A DNA stretch of 64,000 nt from an uncultured Christensenella sp. (GTDB lineage: Bacteria > Bacillota > Clostridia > Christensenellales > Pumilibacteraceae). Numbering within the stretch: the first letter of the stretch is position 1; each line of letters starts with the position of its first letter. Shown here piece by piece: positions 16,604 through 24,573 of the stretch. The stretch lies in NCBI GenBank assembly GCA_910578545.1, contig CAJTPT010000001.1, positions 186,001 to 250,000 of the forward strand, read 5' to 3'. A model generated the notes under the pieces. That model was not told where the DNA came from. It searched no databases and saw only the letters and a program-made list of their open reading frames with translations. A program made the translations under genes and the position numbers.

Positions 16604-16650
16604 GCACACGAACTTATGTAGCGAAGCGGAATAAGTATAGTGTGCTATAC
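16604..16650 (+). other. oriT: oriT of pMV158/MobV type
   Basis: Inverted repeat GCACAC-g-AACTTAT (16604-16617) with ATAAGT-ata-GTGTGC (16631-16645). A second dyad, GTATAG-TGTG-CTATAC, ends at 16650. The core TAGTGTG/CTA matches the pMV158 nick region TAGTGTG/TTA (established for MobM), placing the cut after 16644. The relaxase gene begins 60 bp to the left. Confidence 0.8.
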
Positions 16651-17445
16651 CTATGGTATAGATGCCCGTCCGCGACGATATTTTGCTTCCCGTAACAGTA
16701 CGGTTGCGTGCGTGTTCGCTTTCTGTTTGCTTTCCGATTAAGGCGGTCTTATTGTCATTGTTTTTACCTCCGATTGATGATTATTTATATCTTCGTCCAC
16801 GCAAGAAAGAGTGGGAAAGATACCGTAAAAAAGACACAAAAAAGCCGCTGATAACTTCTTGTATCTGCGACTTCTAACCGTGTTTAGCAACGTATAATTG
16901 CTCTATGGTGGTTAGCCATTCTATTGAATTGTTTGCATAGTTTTAGCTCAAAAGATACCTCGATTATATAAAAATTTGTAACACAAAATAGACCATCAAC
17001 GCTATCCGACTTTCGCACTCTCAAAGAGATCTCGGATAACTCCGGCTACACACTTTATTGCCGTAAAACTGTACGACAATAAAAGCCTATCACGGCGCGT
17101 CAAAACAAACTTCGCTTTCAACAGTTTGTGCAAGCGCAAACTGTAATTTCGCTACGTTGTTTTTCCTTTTCCCAAAAAGTTCTTCGATACTTTTTGGGAG
17201 CCCTTAAAGGCGTACAACTAAAAAACCTACGCTCTATCCGTAAGCTAAGGCAAGGCGGTTAACCCGCCCAAAACCTTCCGCATTCTATGAGCTTTTGCTC
17301 ATTGCGGAACTCCTACCCTAAAAGGGTACACTACCACAACTCACATTGTGGTAGTGTGCATTATATCATAAACTTTTGTTCGGCGCAAAACTTTCACCGC
17401 CCATAAACGGGCAGTGAAAAAACTTTTTATGGGAAATAACTAATT
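16651..17445. other. Long non-coding stretch with hairpins
   Basis: About 800 bp with no supported gene. It holds the hairpins CCCAAAAAGT/ACTTTTTGGG (about 17169-17198) and a perfect 12-bp stem ACACTACCACAA/TTGTGGTAGTGT (17328-17357), and the terminator of the cargo operon. A GGAGG followed by a six-codon frame is present around 16770 but leads nowhere. Confidence 0.5.
17388..17420 (-). terminator. Terminator of the cargo operon
   Basis: TTTCAC(C)GCCC pairs with GGGC(A)GTGAAA around the loop ATAAAC, with a short T-run on the minus strand, 26 bp after the kinase stop. Confidence 0.6.
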
Positions 17446-18339
17446 TTAATTGCTTAACGGCAAACGAATACTTATCATAAGTCTGCCTGCTGAATATTCC
17501 GATTCTATTGTACCATCGGCTTGTTCAACCAATACTTTAACTATCGATAAACCGAGTCCCATAGATTTTTTTGCGCTTTCAACTGTATAAAAACGGTCGA
17601 ACAACTTATTCGCTTCTATTGCCGTCAATTTAGACGCCATATTCGACACAGTGATTTCGCCTTTTTCGGTCAGTTCGATATATAAATCCCCGTCGCTGTA
17701 TTTGATTGCATTTTCGATGAGATTGGAAAAAATACGATTGAGTGCAACGCGGTTCATTGTGCAATATACTACACTTTCGGGCATATGAATTTCCGGTATG
17801 ATTTTCGCTTGCCGCAAAGCATGATATTGAGACGCGACACATTCTTCCAAAACGGAATTTACCGAAAGCCGTTCTTTTGGCGAATCGTAGTCGGGCGAAG
17901 TAATCACGGAATAACGGAACAAATCATCGGCGAGCTGTTTGAGCGTCTCGGCGCGATTTTTTATAATACCGATATAGCGTTCAGCCTCCGCGCTCTTCGA
18001 CTCCTTTTCGAGCAAATCCAGATATCCGGATATGGCGGTCAGCGGCGTGCGCAGATCGTGAGAAATATTCGCGACGGTGTTTTTCAGCTCCGAATCGCCC
18101 CGCTCGTATTTAAGGCGCTGTTTCCGCAAGACCTTTAACTGCTCGTTTATATCCGCCGCCAATCGGCGAACGGTTTTGTCTTTACCGTCAACGGTAATCA
18201 AAGTATTCGTGTCAGCTCTCAGTACTTCATTGAATTGACGGTTTATTTCGGCGATATCTTTTTTCATCAAATATATCTTTATAATGAGAACCGCCGTTAA
18301 AATCAACAATATCGAACAAATAACCGAAAGCCAAATCAC
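17446..18339 (-). CDS. Sensor histidine kinase
   Basis: 297 residues. One N-terminal membrane helix (about 3-23) with almost no extracellular domain is followed by a HAMP-like linker, the H-box NISHDLRTPLTAISGYLDLL (phospho-His about 95), the N-box NLIENAIKYS and a G-box MGLGLSIVKVL. It has the intramembrane-sensing-like layout seen in kinases that work with an ABC transporter. It is the last gene of the regulator-ATPase-permease-kinase operon and should phosphorylate the response regulator at 20137. The signal is unknown; a peptide antibiotic or bacteriocin is the usual one for such sets. Confidence 0.85.
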   Translation of the reverse strand: MIWLSVICSILLILTAVLIIKIYLMKKDIAEINRQFNEVLRADTNTLITVDGKDKTVRRLAADINEQLKVLRKQRLKYERGDSELKNTVANISHDLRTPLTAISGYLDLLEKESKSAEAERYIGIIKNRAETLKQLADDLFRYSVITSPDYDSPKERLSVNSVLEECVASQYHALRQAKIIPEIHMPESVVYCTMNRVALNRIFSNLIENAIKYSDGDLYIELTEKGEITVSNMASKLTAIEANKLFDRFYTVESAKKSMGLGLSIVKVLVEQADGTIESEYSAGRLMISIRLPLSN

Positions 18340-18354
18340 GATTTTTCACCTGTT

Positions 18355-19149
18355 TTATTTTATATCTTTTTTGAAAAACACGAACGCTCCCACGCCCGCG
18401 CATGCGGCTGAAACGCCCGCGGAATACAGCGGCATCGCCCACAAGGGACTCTCCATTCCCGTCAGTAGCTGTATTGCCTGTCCGGCGGGCAACAAATCAA
18501 GCAACGCCTGTAAAACCGTCCTTTTTGCGCCGCTTATATAGCTTGGATCGCGCACGTATTCCGCCTCTCCGGGCTCCAAGCCGTACACGGGATAAAATTC
18601 GGACACCGCCAAACAGGAGAAAATTATGAAAGCCGCAAAAAGCATCAAAAACGCAACCACGAGATTGACGACGGTCGCGCCCGCCTTATTGGAATATATC
18701 ATACTCACCATAACGTATATAGAGCAGAACGCAAACAGCGTTAAAATGCCGACTGCGATCATTCGGCCTGCCTGAACCGTAGGCAGAGCAACGAGCGGGA
18801 AGCCAAAAATCACCACGGGCAGCATATACGCCGCAGCGAACGCGAGCAAACATATCGCCGCCGTAATTAAATTCGCAAAGTAAATCTGCCGCCGGTCGTG
18901 ACCTATAATAAGCTTATTGCGTATCGTGCCGTCGCAGTATTCCGTGCCGAAAAATATACTTATGAATATCGCCGCGGCGATTTCGACGGGGATAGCGAAC
19001 GCACACATCGCGCCGTCTATTTGCGTATTGCGATTGGAAACGGCGTTTACGACCATAACGATAGCCGTAAGCGCCATAACGCCACATAAAACCCAAAACA
19101 GCTTGTTCTTTTTTATCCGCGCGAAATTTGCAATCAAAAGCCTGTTCAT
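18355..19149 (-). CDS. ABC-2 type transporter permease
   Basis: 264 residues with six hydrophobic segments (about 16-35, 50-68, 100-122, 130-155, 165-190 and 235-255), the usual ABC-2 layout of lantibiotic-immunity and bacitracin (BcrB-like) permeases. The start overlaps the ATPase stop (ATGA), so the two subunits are coupled. It would form the membrane channel for the ATPase at 19146. Substrate is not evident from sequence. Confidence 0.8.
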   Translation of the reverse strand: MNRLLIANFARIKKNKLFWVLCGVMALTAIVMVVNAVSNRNTQIDGAMCAFAIPVEIAAAIFISIFFGTEYCDGTIRNKLIIGHDRRQIYFANLITAAICLLAFAAAYMLPVVIFGFPLVALPTVQAGRMIAVGILTLFAFCSIYVMVSMIYSNKAGATVVNLVVAFLMLFAAFIIFSCLAVSEFYPVYGLEPGEAEYVRDPSYISGAKRTVLQALLDLLPAGQAIQLLTGMESPLWAMPLYSAGVSAACAGVGAFVFFKKDIK

Positions 19150-20054
19150 CTTTCACCTCCGACGAGGTTGATGTAAAAGCTTTCGAGGGTCTCGTTGTGT
19201 TCCGTAATCTTTTGAATGCGGCAACGCCGCGCGTTGAGCTTTAAAGCGAGCTCCGTAATTTCGATTTCGCCGTAAATCTCCGCCTGTGTATCGGACAGCA
19301 CCGAATACTCCGCGCCCGCCTCGTCGAGGACGCCGCTCAGAATCTTCGTGTCGGTTACGGTAATCTTAATGCATTTGCGGCAAGCCGCCTCCAACGCGGA
19401 GGCGTTCATCTCTTTTATGATTTTGCCTTTGTCGATAAATCCGAAATGCGTTGCCAACTTTGACAACTCATCAAGGATATGGCTAGAAACGAGAACGGTT
19501 ATTCCTTTCTCGCGATTGAGCTTTAATATAAGCTCCCTTATTTCCACAATACCCTGCGGGTCAAGACCGTTTACAGGCTCGTCCAAGATCAAAAAATCGG
19601 GATTCCCCGCAAGAGCAACGGCAATGCCGAGCCTTTGCCTCATACCCAACGAAAAATTTTTTGCTTTCTTTTTGCCCGTATCTTCCAATCCGACAAGCTT
19701 CAATAGCTCGTCTATTCCCGAAAAAGACGGCATTCCGAGAATACGGTATTGTTCTTTCAGATTTTCCTGCGCAGTCATATCGAGATAAACGGACGGGTTT
19801 TCCACAACCGCGCCCATTCTTCGCCTCGCCTTAAAAATTCCCCTATCCTTATGCCCGATACCGTAAATTTCCATTTCTCCGTCCGTCGGCTGTTGCAAGC
19901 CGCAAACAAGACGGATAAGCGTTGTTTTGCCCGCACCGTTTTTTCCGATAAAGCCGTAAATGCTTCCTTTGGGAACGTGCATTGTAAGCCCGTTCAGAGC
20001 TTTGTAGTTACCGTAATCTTTTTTTACGGCGTTTGTTTGTAAAACATATTCCAT
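19146..20054 (-). CDS. ABC transporter ATP-binding protein (BcrA/lantibiotic-immunity type)
   Basis: 302 residues from ATG 20054, which follows AGGAGG; a frame extended to 20087 would include the ribosome site. Walker A is GKNGAGKTT (about 37), the Q-loop region precedes NFSLGMRQRLGIAVAL (signature about 130), Walker B is DFLILDEPVNGLDP and the switch is SSHIL. The C-terminal extension (about 220-302) is as in BcrA-type subunits. With the adjacent permease and two-component system it probably exports or excludes an antimicrobial peptide. Family assignment is firm; substrate is inference. Confidence 0.85.
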   Translation of the reverse strand: MEYVLQTNAVKKDYGNYKALNGLTMHVPKGSIYGFIGKNGAGKTTLIRLVCGLQQPTDGEMEIYGIGHKDRGIFKARRRMGAVVENPSVYLDMTAQENLKEQYRILGMPSFSGIDELLKLVGLEDTGKKKAKNFSLGMRQRLGIAVALAGNPDFLILDEPVNGLDPQGIVEIRELILKLNREKGITVLVSSHILDELSKLATHFGFIDKGKIIKEMNASALEAACRKCIKITVTDTKILSGVLDEAGAEYSVLSDTQAEIYGEIEITELALKLNARRCRIQKITEHNETLESFYINLVGGER

Positions 20055-20136
20055 AAAATTTGCCTCCTGTGCTTTTGATTCTATCAAACAACAGTAAAGA
20101 AAACGGTAAAGAAAATAGAAAAGAAACAGTAAAGAT

Positions 20137-20805
20137 TTATTCTGTTTTGAGTTTGAATCCGATTCCCCACACGGAATCTATGTATTCTCTATCGGTAACG
20201 GCTTTCAGTTTTTTTCGTAAGTTTGCAACGTGTATTTTAAGCGAGCTGTCCGTACAATCCGGCGTATCGTCGCAAATGCCGTCCATAAGTTCGGATTTGG
20301 TAACTACTTGCGCGCTTTTTTGCATAAGCATTTTCAATATCGCGTATTCCGTCCGCGTTAAATGTATCTCTCGATCGGCAACCGTAACTCGGCGCGATAC
20401 CGTATCTATTACTATATCGTCGAATACAACCGTTAGGGCGGCAGTACGGTCGGACTTTTTATCACGCAGTTGTACGGCTATCCGCGCAAGCAATTCTTTC
20501 GTATCAAACGGCTTCGTCACGTAGTCTGCTGCGCCGCCGAGCAATAAATTCACTTTGTCGTTTACGTCAATTTTCGCGCTCACTACGATAACGGGTACTT
20601 CCTTAATTTTTTCCATTACTTTTTCGCCGCTCAATCCTGGCAGCATTAGGTCAAGAAGAACGAGATCGGGTTTATTCCCGGAAAGCAACAGCAGAGCTTC
20701 CGTTCCCGAATACGCGCGTGAAACCGAATAACCTTCTTTGGTAAGGATTTCTTCCAACATATCGCCGATATAAACATCGTCGTCTATAACAAAAATTTTT
20801 TTCAA
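20137..20805 (-). CDS. OmpR-family response regulator
   Basis: 222 residues. The receiver domain has the acidic pair DD at 8-9, phospho-Asp in LVLLDLMLPG (about 52) and the conserved SAK Lys. The C-terminal winged-helix DNA-binding domain (about 130-220) contains HLTRTEYAILKMLMQ and SLKIHVANLRKKL. It heads the cargo operon behind its own promoter and is the partner of the kinase at 17446. It likely switches on the ABC genes, giving a self-contained resistance or immunity module on the transposon. Confidence 0.9.
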   Translation of the reverse strand: MKKIFVIDDDVYIGDMLEEILTKEGYSVSRAYSGTEALLLLSGNKPDLVLLDLMLPGLSGEKVMEKIKEVPVIVVSAKIDVNDKVNLLLGGAADYVTKPFDTKELLARIAVQLRDKKSDRTAALTVVFDDIVIDTVSRRVTVADREIHLTRTEYAILKMLMQKSAQVVTKSELMDGICDDTPDCTDSSLKIHVANLRKKLKAVTDREYIDSVWGIGFKLKTE

Positions 20806-20850
20806 ATCAATATTTCAACCTCTCGATAGTCATCCTATTTGTATTTATAA

Positions 20851-20879
20851 ATTATAGCACAAAATCAACCGTTTTTCAA
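20851..20879 (-). promoter_or_regulatory. Promoter of the cargo operon
   Basis: On the minus strand TTGAAA (20879-20874), 17 bp, TATAAT (20856-20851), 46 bp before the regulator ATG. Confidence 0.75.
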
Positions 20880-20915
20880 GTAATGCGTGGTCGCTATTCA
20901 AGTTTAGCTAACGCA

Positions 20916-20950
20916 AAAAGTCGAGATTCCGCAAAGGGACCCCGACTTTT
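20916..20950 (-). terminator. Terminator at the transposon's right end
   Basis: AAAAGTCG (20916-20923) pairs with CGACTTTT (20943-20950) around a GC-containing loop. It separates the recombinase fragment from the cargo promoter. Confidence 0.6.
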
Positions 20951-21386
20951 ACTTTACATTGAATTTAGGCTGTTTTAATTCTGATTTTAATTTATTGTGT
21001 CCATTTGTATGCTCAAACCCTTCGAGCAAACTTTCGAGTATAATGCCTTCGGGAGTATCGGGTATGTTTTCCATAGCCGACAATACTTTTACTCCGTTAT
21101 CTCGTAACGTCTTTTTATGGATTACCGTTTCATACTTGTTTCGTGAAAAACGGTCGAGTTTGTAGACAAGTACATAATCCCAATTTTTCTTTGCACTGTC
21201 TTTAATCATTCTTTGAAAGTCTGGGCGGTTGTCATTCGAACCCGTCATAGCGCGGTCTATGTAGGTATCGAGTATGAGTATGTCGTTGTTCTTTGCATAC
21301 TCCGTACATACGCGAAGTTGTCCGTCAATACTTTGCTCGGTTTGGCTGTCACTCGAATATCGAGCATAGATTACTGCTGTTTTCAT
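20949..21386 (-). pseudogene. Serine recombinase, N-terminal fragment
   Basis: 145 residues with a good AAGGAG start site. The catalytic domain is intact up to IILESLLEGF (about 125): YARYSSDSQTEQSIDGQ with the nucleophilic Ser, DRAMTGSNDNRPDF and VYKLDRFSRNKY. The last 17 or so residues (after HTNG) lose family similarity, and the break lies at the CAAATGGACA inverted repeat. Recombinase and zinc-ribbon domains are absent; a C-terminal piece is at 12655-13365. It may be inert, or could act as a small resolvase-like protein. Confidence 0.75.
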
Positions 21387-21429
21387 TTGAGAAATCTCCT
21401 TTTAGATTGTTTTTAATTTGTCTTTCGAC

Positions 21430-21801
21430 GGGAGCGAAATAAACGGAAGCGCAAAAGTTATAACGCTTAAAATCTCACACACTCGTTTTTGCAAGGGCTG
21501 CGTAGCAGTGCATTTTACCCTTGCAAAAAAGTGCGCTTTCGTTTACGCTCCCACCGCGAAAGACAAAGAAGAGTTGCTTTCCGCAATAACTAATATAAAT
21601 TTTCACCCTACGACAGAGAAAGTATCTCGAAAATATTTTTCGCTCTATATAACAAGCACATGAGCGGTTAAAATTAAGCTCTTAAAACGAAAAATGCCGA
21701 CACGACAAATAACCGCATAACGCCGCCGAGCGACCAAAGGCGATCGCCAAGCGGTTTAGCGGCGACGCCTTTGCGCTTTGTAGGTCGTTTATTTTCGTTT
21801 T
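21430..21801. repeat. Two large imperfect hairpins in non-coding DNA
   Basis: Hairpin one: outer arms 21430-21453 and 21532-21552 (GGGAGCG...AAGCGCA with TGCGCTTTCGTTTACGCTCCC minus small mismatches), inner arms TTTTTGCAAGGG (21486-21497) and CCCTTGCAAAAA (21518-21529). Hairpin two: AAAACGAAAAAT (21684-21695) with ATTTTCGTTTT (21791-21801), enclosing CGACC/GGTCG. No supported gene lies between 21387 and 21908. Confidence 0.7.
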
Positions 21802-21849
21802 ATCAAGCACTCGCCACAGTGCCATTATACTTTAAGCGCAGTTATATAG

Positions 21850-21878
21850 TTGAAAATGCCGTTTATTTGTGATATAAT
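21850..21878 (+). promoter_or_regulatory. Sigma-A promoter
   Basis: TTGAAA (21850-21855), 17 bp, TATAAT (21873-21878), 30 bp before the acetyltransferase at 21909. Confidence 0.75.
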
Positions 21879-21908
21879 ATAAATATCTTAAAAGGCGGTT
21901 TAATCGAA

Positions 21909-22661
21909 ATGGAATATATAAAACTCACTCTTGAAAATTTAGATAAAGAACATATCTGTTGCGCTATCTCAAACAATAAAGATATTCAAGTAACGAGCAA
22001 AAAAGCGTGGCTATCCGAAAGACTTAAAGACGGCTTGGTGTTTTTGAAATCTACCGAGCGTGGTAAATGCTTCATCGAGTATATACCTGCCGAAAACGCT
22101 TGGTGTCCCATCGAAGCGGACGGCTATATGCACATAAACTGTTTTTGGGTTTCGGGTTCGTTCAAGGGACACGGCTATGCTAACGATTTATTAAACGCTT
22201 GTATTGCCGATGCAAAAGCGCAAGGCAAGAACGGCATAACCGTTATATCTTCACCGAATAAAATGCCGTTTTTATCAGACCCGAAATATCTCGCCTATAA
22301 AGGTTTTTCGGTAGCGGACAAAGCCGAGCCGTTTTTTACATTACTGCATTTGCCTTTTGACGATAATGCACCCGTTCCGAAATTCAAAGACAGCGCAAAA
22401 ACGCCGCAAATAGATAAGCAAGGTTTCATAGTTTATTATTCGCACGGTTGTCCGTTCACGGCTAAATATATTCCGATAGTCGAGCAAGTTGCGAAAGAAA
22501 AAGGCATACCGTTTGAAAGCGTGTTGTTAGACAGTAAAGAAAAGGCGCAAAAAGCACCTATGGCGTGGACAAATTATGCCGTATTTTACAATGGGCAATA
22601 TGTATCTAATGAAATTCTTAACGAGAAAAAGTTTCTTGACCTTGTAGCACAGTTGGCTTGA
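21909..22661 (+). CDS. GNAT acetyltransferase with YoaP-like C-terminal domain
   Basis: 250 residues. The N-terminal GNAT domain has HINCFWVSGSFKGHGYANDLLNACIADAK (about 78-106, acetyl-CoA loop KGHGYA). The C-terminal part, with IVYYSHGCPFTAKYIPIVEQ (about 178-197), matches the YoaP-type extension, a thioredoxin-like fold with a single Cys where a CxxC would be. Proteins of this two-domain type are common single genes in Clostridia; the substrate is unknown. It is followed by a strong terminator and then a second acetyltransferase cassette. Confidence 0.8.
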   Translation: MEYIKLTLENLDKEHICCAISNNKDIQVTSKKAWLSERLKDGLVFLKSTERGKCFIEYIPAENAWCPIEADGYMHINCFWVSGSFKGHGYANDLLNACIADAKAQGKNGITVISSPNKMPFLSDPKYLAYKGFSVADKAEPFFTLLHLPFDDNAPVPKFKDSAKTPQIDKQGFIVYYSHGCPFTAKYIPIVEQVAKEKGIPFESVLLDSKEKAQKAPMAWTNYAVFYNGQYVSNEILNEKKFLDLVAQLA

Positions 22662-22703
22662 ATTATAAAATTCGTTTTACGTTACATATTCTCCGCCATT
22701 AGT

Positions 22704-22748
22704 GAATAATACGAACCCACGCCAAAGTGAGTTCGTATTATTCTTTGA
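22704..22748 (+). terminator. Terminator, perfect 13-bp stem
   Basis: GAATAATACGAAC (22704-22716) pairs with GTTCGTATTATTC (22731-22743), then TTTG. A related but shorter hairpin (ACGAAC...GTTCGT) is at 23977-24010. Confidence 0.75.
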
Positions 22749-22861
22749 AAGAGATTACTTCGGCGTTTGCGTTGGAATGCATATAGCGTCGCCGGAACCG
22801 CCTACACCGACAGCGTGGAAAACACAAAAGCGTGATGAGAACGGCAACTTTACAAAATAGC
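22744..22861 (+). pseudogene. Coding remnant, C-terminal tail
   Basis: A frame without a start reads FFERDYFGVCVGMHIASPEP, then PTPTAWKTQKRDENGNFTK and a stop at 22859. The corresponding spot in the second cassette spacer (about 24053-24126) reads PTPTARKTQTRDNQSS and also stops soon after. The match indicates a duplicated, decayed C-terminal coding segment of unknown origin. Confidence 0.4.
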
Positions 22862-22906
22862 GATAAAGGCACTTTGAGAGAAGTCTCGGAGTGCCTTACG
22901 GTTTGC

Positions 22907-22935
22907 TTGATTAAAAATTTTGTTTTTGCTATAAT
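22907..22935 (+). promoter_or_regulatory. Cassette promoter copy 2
   Basis: TTGATT (22907-22912), 17 bp, TATAAT (22930-22935), embedded in a block nearly identical to 11375-11442 (GTGCCTTAC.GTTTGCTTGATT ... GTACGATAAACAGTAATTTA). Confidence 0.8.
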
Positions 22936-22975
22936 AATTGTACGATAAACAGTAATTTAACAGGGAGCATTCAAA

Positions 22976-23506
22976 ATGCTAATAGAGAAGCCACTTATTT
23001 CCTCAAGAATAACTGTACGGAATTATCAAAAAAAAGACCTGCCATATCTTACTGAAATGTGGTTTGACGAAGTGAATGGCAAATATATGAGCGACCCGAC
23101 GGTGGAATATGTTGATAGCGATTTCCATAAAGCACTTGATGGTCTTGAAAATAATCCCGACGGATATTATTTAACGGTTGTACTAAACGGTTCTAATGAG
23201 ATAATAGGTTCTGCTTGCATTTTCCCTGACGAAAAAAAGGAAATATTTGATATAGGATATTGTATTCATAAGAACTATTGGAGAAAAAGATTTGGTTCAG
23301 AACTGTTGACTTTAATCGTTACTTGGATACGCAACAATGGTGGCATTGAAATAACTGCGGAAGTTGCACAAGATAATATTGCATCAAATAGATTACTTAC
23401 AAATAATGGCTTTAAGATAAAAAAGAAATCGCAATTCAAAAAATATAAAATGAATATTAGTTTTGATAGTTACATTTATACTTTCAGTTGTGCATATCCA
23501 ACCTAA
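22976..23506 (+). CDS. GNAT acetyltransferase, RimJ/RimL type
   Basis: 176 residues. ATG follows CAGGGAGCATTCAAA. RimJ/RimL signature: N-terminal LISSRITVRNYQKKDLPYLTEMW, then IGSACIFPDEKKEIFDIGYCIHKNYWRKRFGSELLTLIV (about 75-120; the acetyl-CoA loop is RKRFGS) and the SNRLLTNNGF motif. It probably acetylates a protein N-terminus or a small molecule. It lies in the same promoter-gene-terminator cassette format as the gene at 11482, although the two proteins are not close relatives. Confidence 0.85.
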   Translation: MLIEKPLISSRITVRNYQKKDLPYLTEMWFDEVNGKYMSDPTVEYVDSDFHKALDGLENNPDGYYLTVVLNGSNEIIGSACIFPDEKKEIFDIGYCIHKNYWRKRFGSELLTLIVTWIRNNGGIEITAEVAQDNIASNRLLTNNGFKIKKKSQFKKYKMNISFDSYIYTFSCAYPT

Positions 23507-23528
23507 TATAAATTTCAATTTAGCGTCG

Positions 23529-23567
23529 AATGGCTGATAAGACTAACTATCTTGTCGCCCATTTTTT
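23529..23567 (+). terminator. Cassette terminator copy 2
   Basis: ATGG.TGATAAG ... CTTGTC.CCCATTTTTT, a diverged copy of 12068-12106, preceded by the same AAATTTCAATTTA.CGTCG block. Confidence 0.65.
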
Positions 23568-23695
23568 GTGCAGAGCGACTACTTTTTGCGGTTCGGGAGT
23601 CCCCGTGATTGCCTTTCGTGGTGGCTGTTGTAGCACAGTTCTCGCAAAGGTAAACGGCAAAAAATAAGCACTTAAAATTTCAATATTGACTTTAC

Positions 23696-23724
23696 AGCCT
23701 GACGGAAAATGTCGGGCTTTTTTG
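23696..23724 (+). terminator. Intrinsic terminator
   Basis: AGCCTGAC (23696-23703) with GTCGGGCT (23711-23718), then TTTTT. No gene is evident between 23567 and 23877 on either strand. Confidence 0.55.
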
Positions 23725-23877
23725 TTATGCAAATAACGCACTTATTTTTTGGTAACGGAACACAAATAAAGACCTGTCGTTTACTTTCGCTGCCTCGCCA
23801 AATCAAAGCCTTATCACACCCGAACAATGCTACTTTGTCCCTGCCGAAAGGCTAATAAAATCACGGAGGTTTAGAAA

Positions 23878-23997
23878 ATGCAAAAAGCAGTTTACTCTGT
23901 TTCAAAGGTAACAAGGACAAGGTCGCTAAATGGGCGGTTCTTATGGCACACATTGTCGCCCACCAGAAGCGAACTATACGAACGCACGCAAAAGTGA
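23878..23997 (+). CDS. Possible 39-aa peptide
   Basis: ATG with GGAGG ten bases upstream, reading MQKAVYSVSKVTRTRSLNGR, then a segment RFLWHTLS that recurs (as RFLRHTLS) in the spacer at about 12160-12185. The reading frame runs into the terminator stem. It may be a real peptide or the remnant of a longer, duplicated gene. Confidence 0.3.
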   Translation: MQKAVYSVSKVTRTRSLNGRFLWHTLSPTRSELYERTQK

Positions 23998-24171
23998 GTT
24001 CGTACTTTTTCTTTTATATGGAAGTTTTGGGCGAGCATACCCATTATAGAAATGTTGCCTAAACTGCCAACACCGACTGCGCGGAAAACTCAAACGCGTG
24101 ATAATCAAAGCAGCTTAACAACATAGTAAAAACGCACTATGGGAGAAACCTCGGGGTACCTTACTATATAT

Positions 24172-24200
24172 TTGATTTAATAGTAAACTTATGCTATAAT
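24172..24200 (+). promoter_or_regulatory. Cassette promoter copy 3
   Basis: TTGATT (24172-24177), 17 bp, TATAAT (24195-24200), followed by GACAGTAATTTAAC, as in the other two copies. Confidence 0.75.
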
Positions 24201-24239
24201 GAATCGACTATGACAGTAATTTAACTGAGGCGAATACAT

Positions 24240-24485
24240 ATGGGTTTTATCTCGTTTAACTTGGATTTCTATAAAAAAGAATTACAAAAACTGGAAACGG
24301 CTAACGTAAGCGAGGAAAAGATATATCGGGCAAAACAATTGCTTAAAATGCTTGACGACTTATTTGATGAAGGATATATCGAGCTGAATAATAAATTGGA
24401 AGAAACTTATTCGGAGGTATCGAGGTTGCGGCAACCTGCTTGCACCCAATCAACCTATAGAATTGTTTTTAAGCAAACGGCTTAA
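24240..24485 (+). CDS. Hypothetical 81-aa protein
   Basis: Starts MGFISFNLDFYKKELQKLET after CTGAGGCG; helical and charged for about 65 residues, then an odd C-terminus (RQPACTQSTYRIVFKQTA) that may result from a frameshift or a join. No family recognised. It is the third gene served by the repeated cassette promoter. Confidence 0.45.
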   Translation: MGFISFNLDFYKKELQKLETANVSEEKIYRAKQLLKMLDDLFDEGYIELNNKLEETYSEVSRLRQPACTQSTYRIVFKQTA

Positions 24486-24573
24486 AAATTAGTTTTAGTT
24501 TATCCCTACCCCCTCAAAAAACGACGAAATACGGGCGGAAAAAACGCTACGCACGGTTTTTGTTTTGATTTTT

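Larger units (their letters stand above)
13350..21007. mobile_element. Tn4451-like mobilizable transposon with ABC/two-component cargo
   Basis: The unit contains a large serine recombinase, a small transposon protein, a MobV relaxase with oriT and a four-gene regulator/transporter operon. Inverted copies of CAAATGGACA lie at 13350-13359 and 20998-21007, at the points where the flanking recombinase fragments lose homology. The ends are inferred from these two observations; an exact crossover dinucleotide was not established. Confidence 0.65.

Noticed and set aside
16662..16877. A 71-codon plus-strand frame next to oriT
   Set aside because: No ribosome site, low-complexity product, and it overlaps the oriT leader region; judged non-coding.
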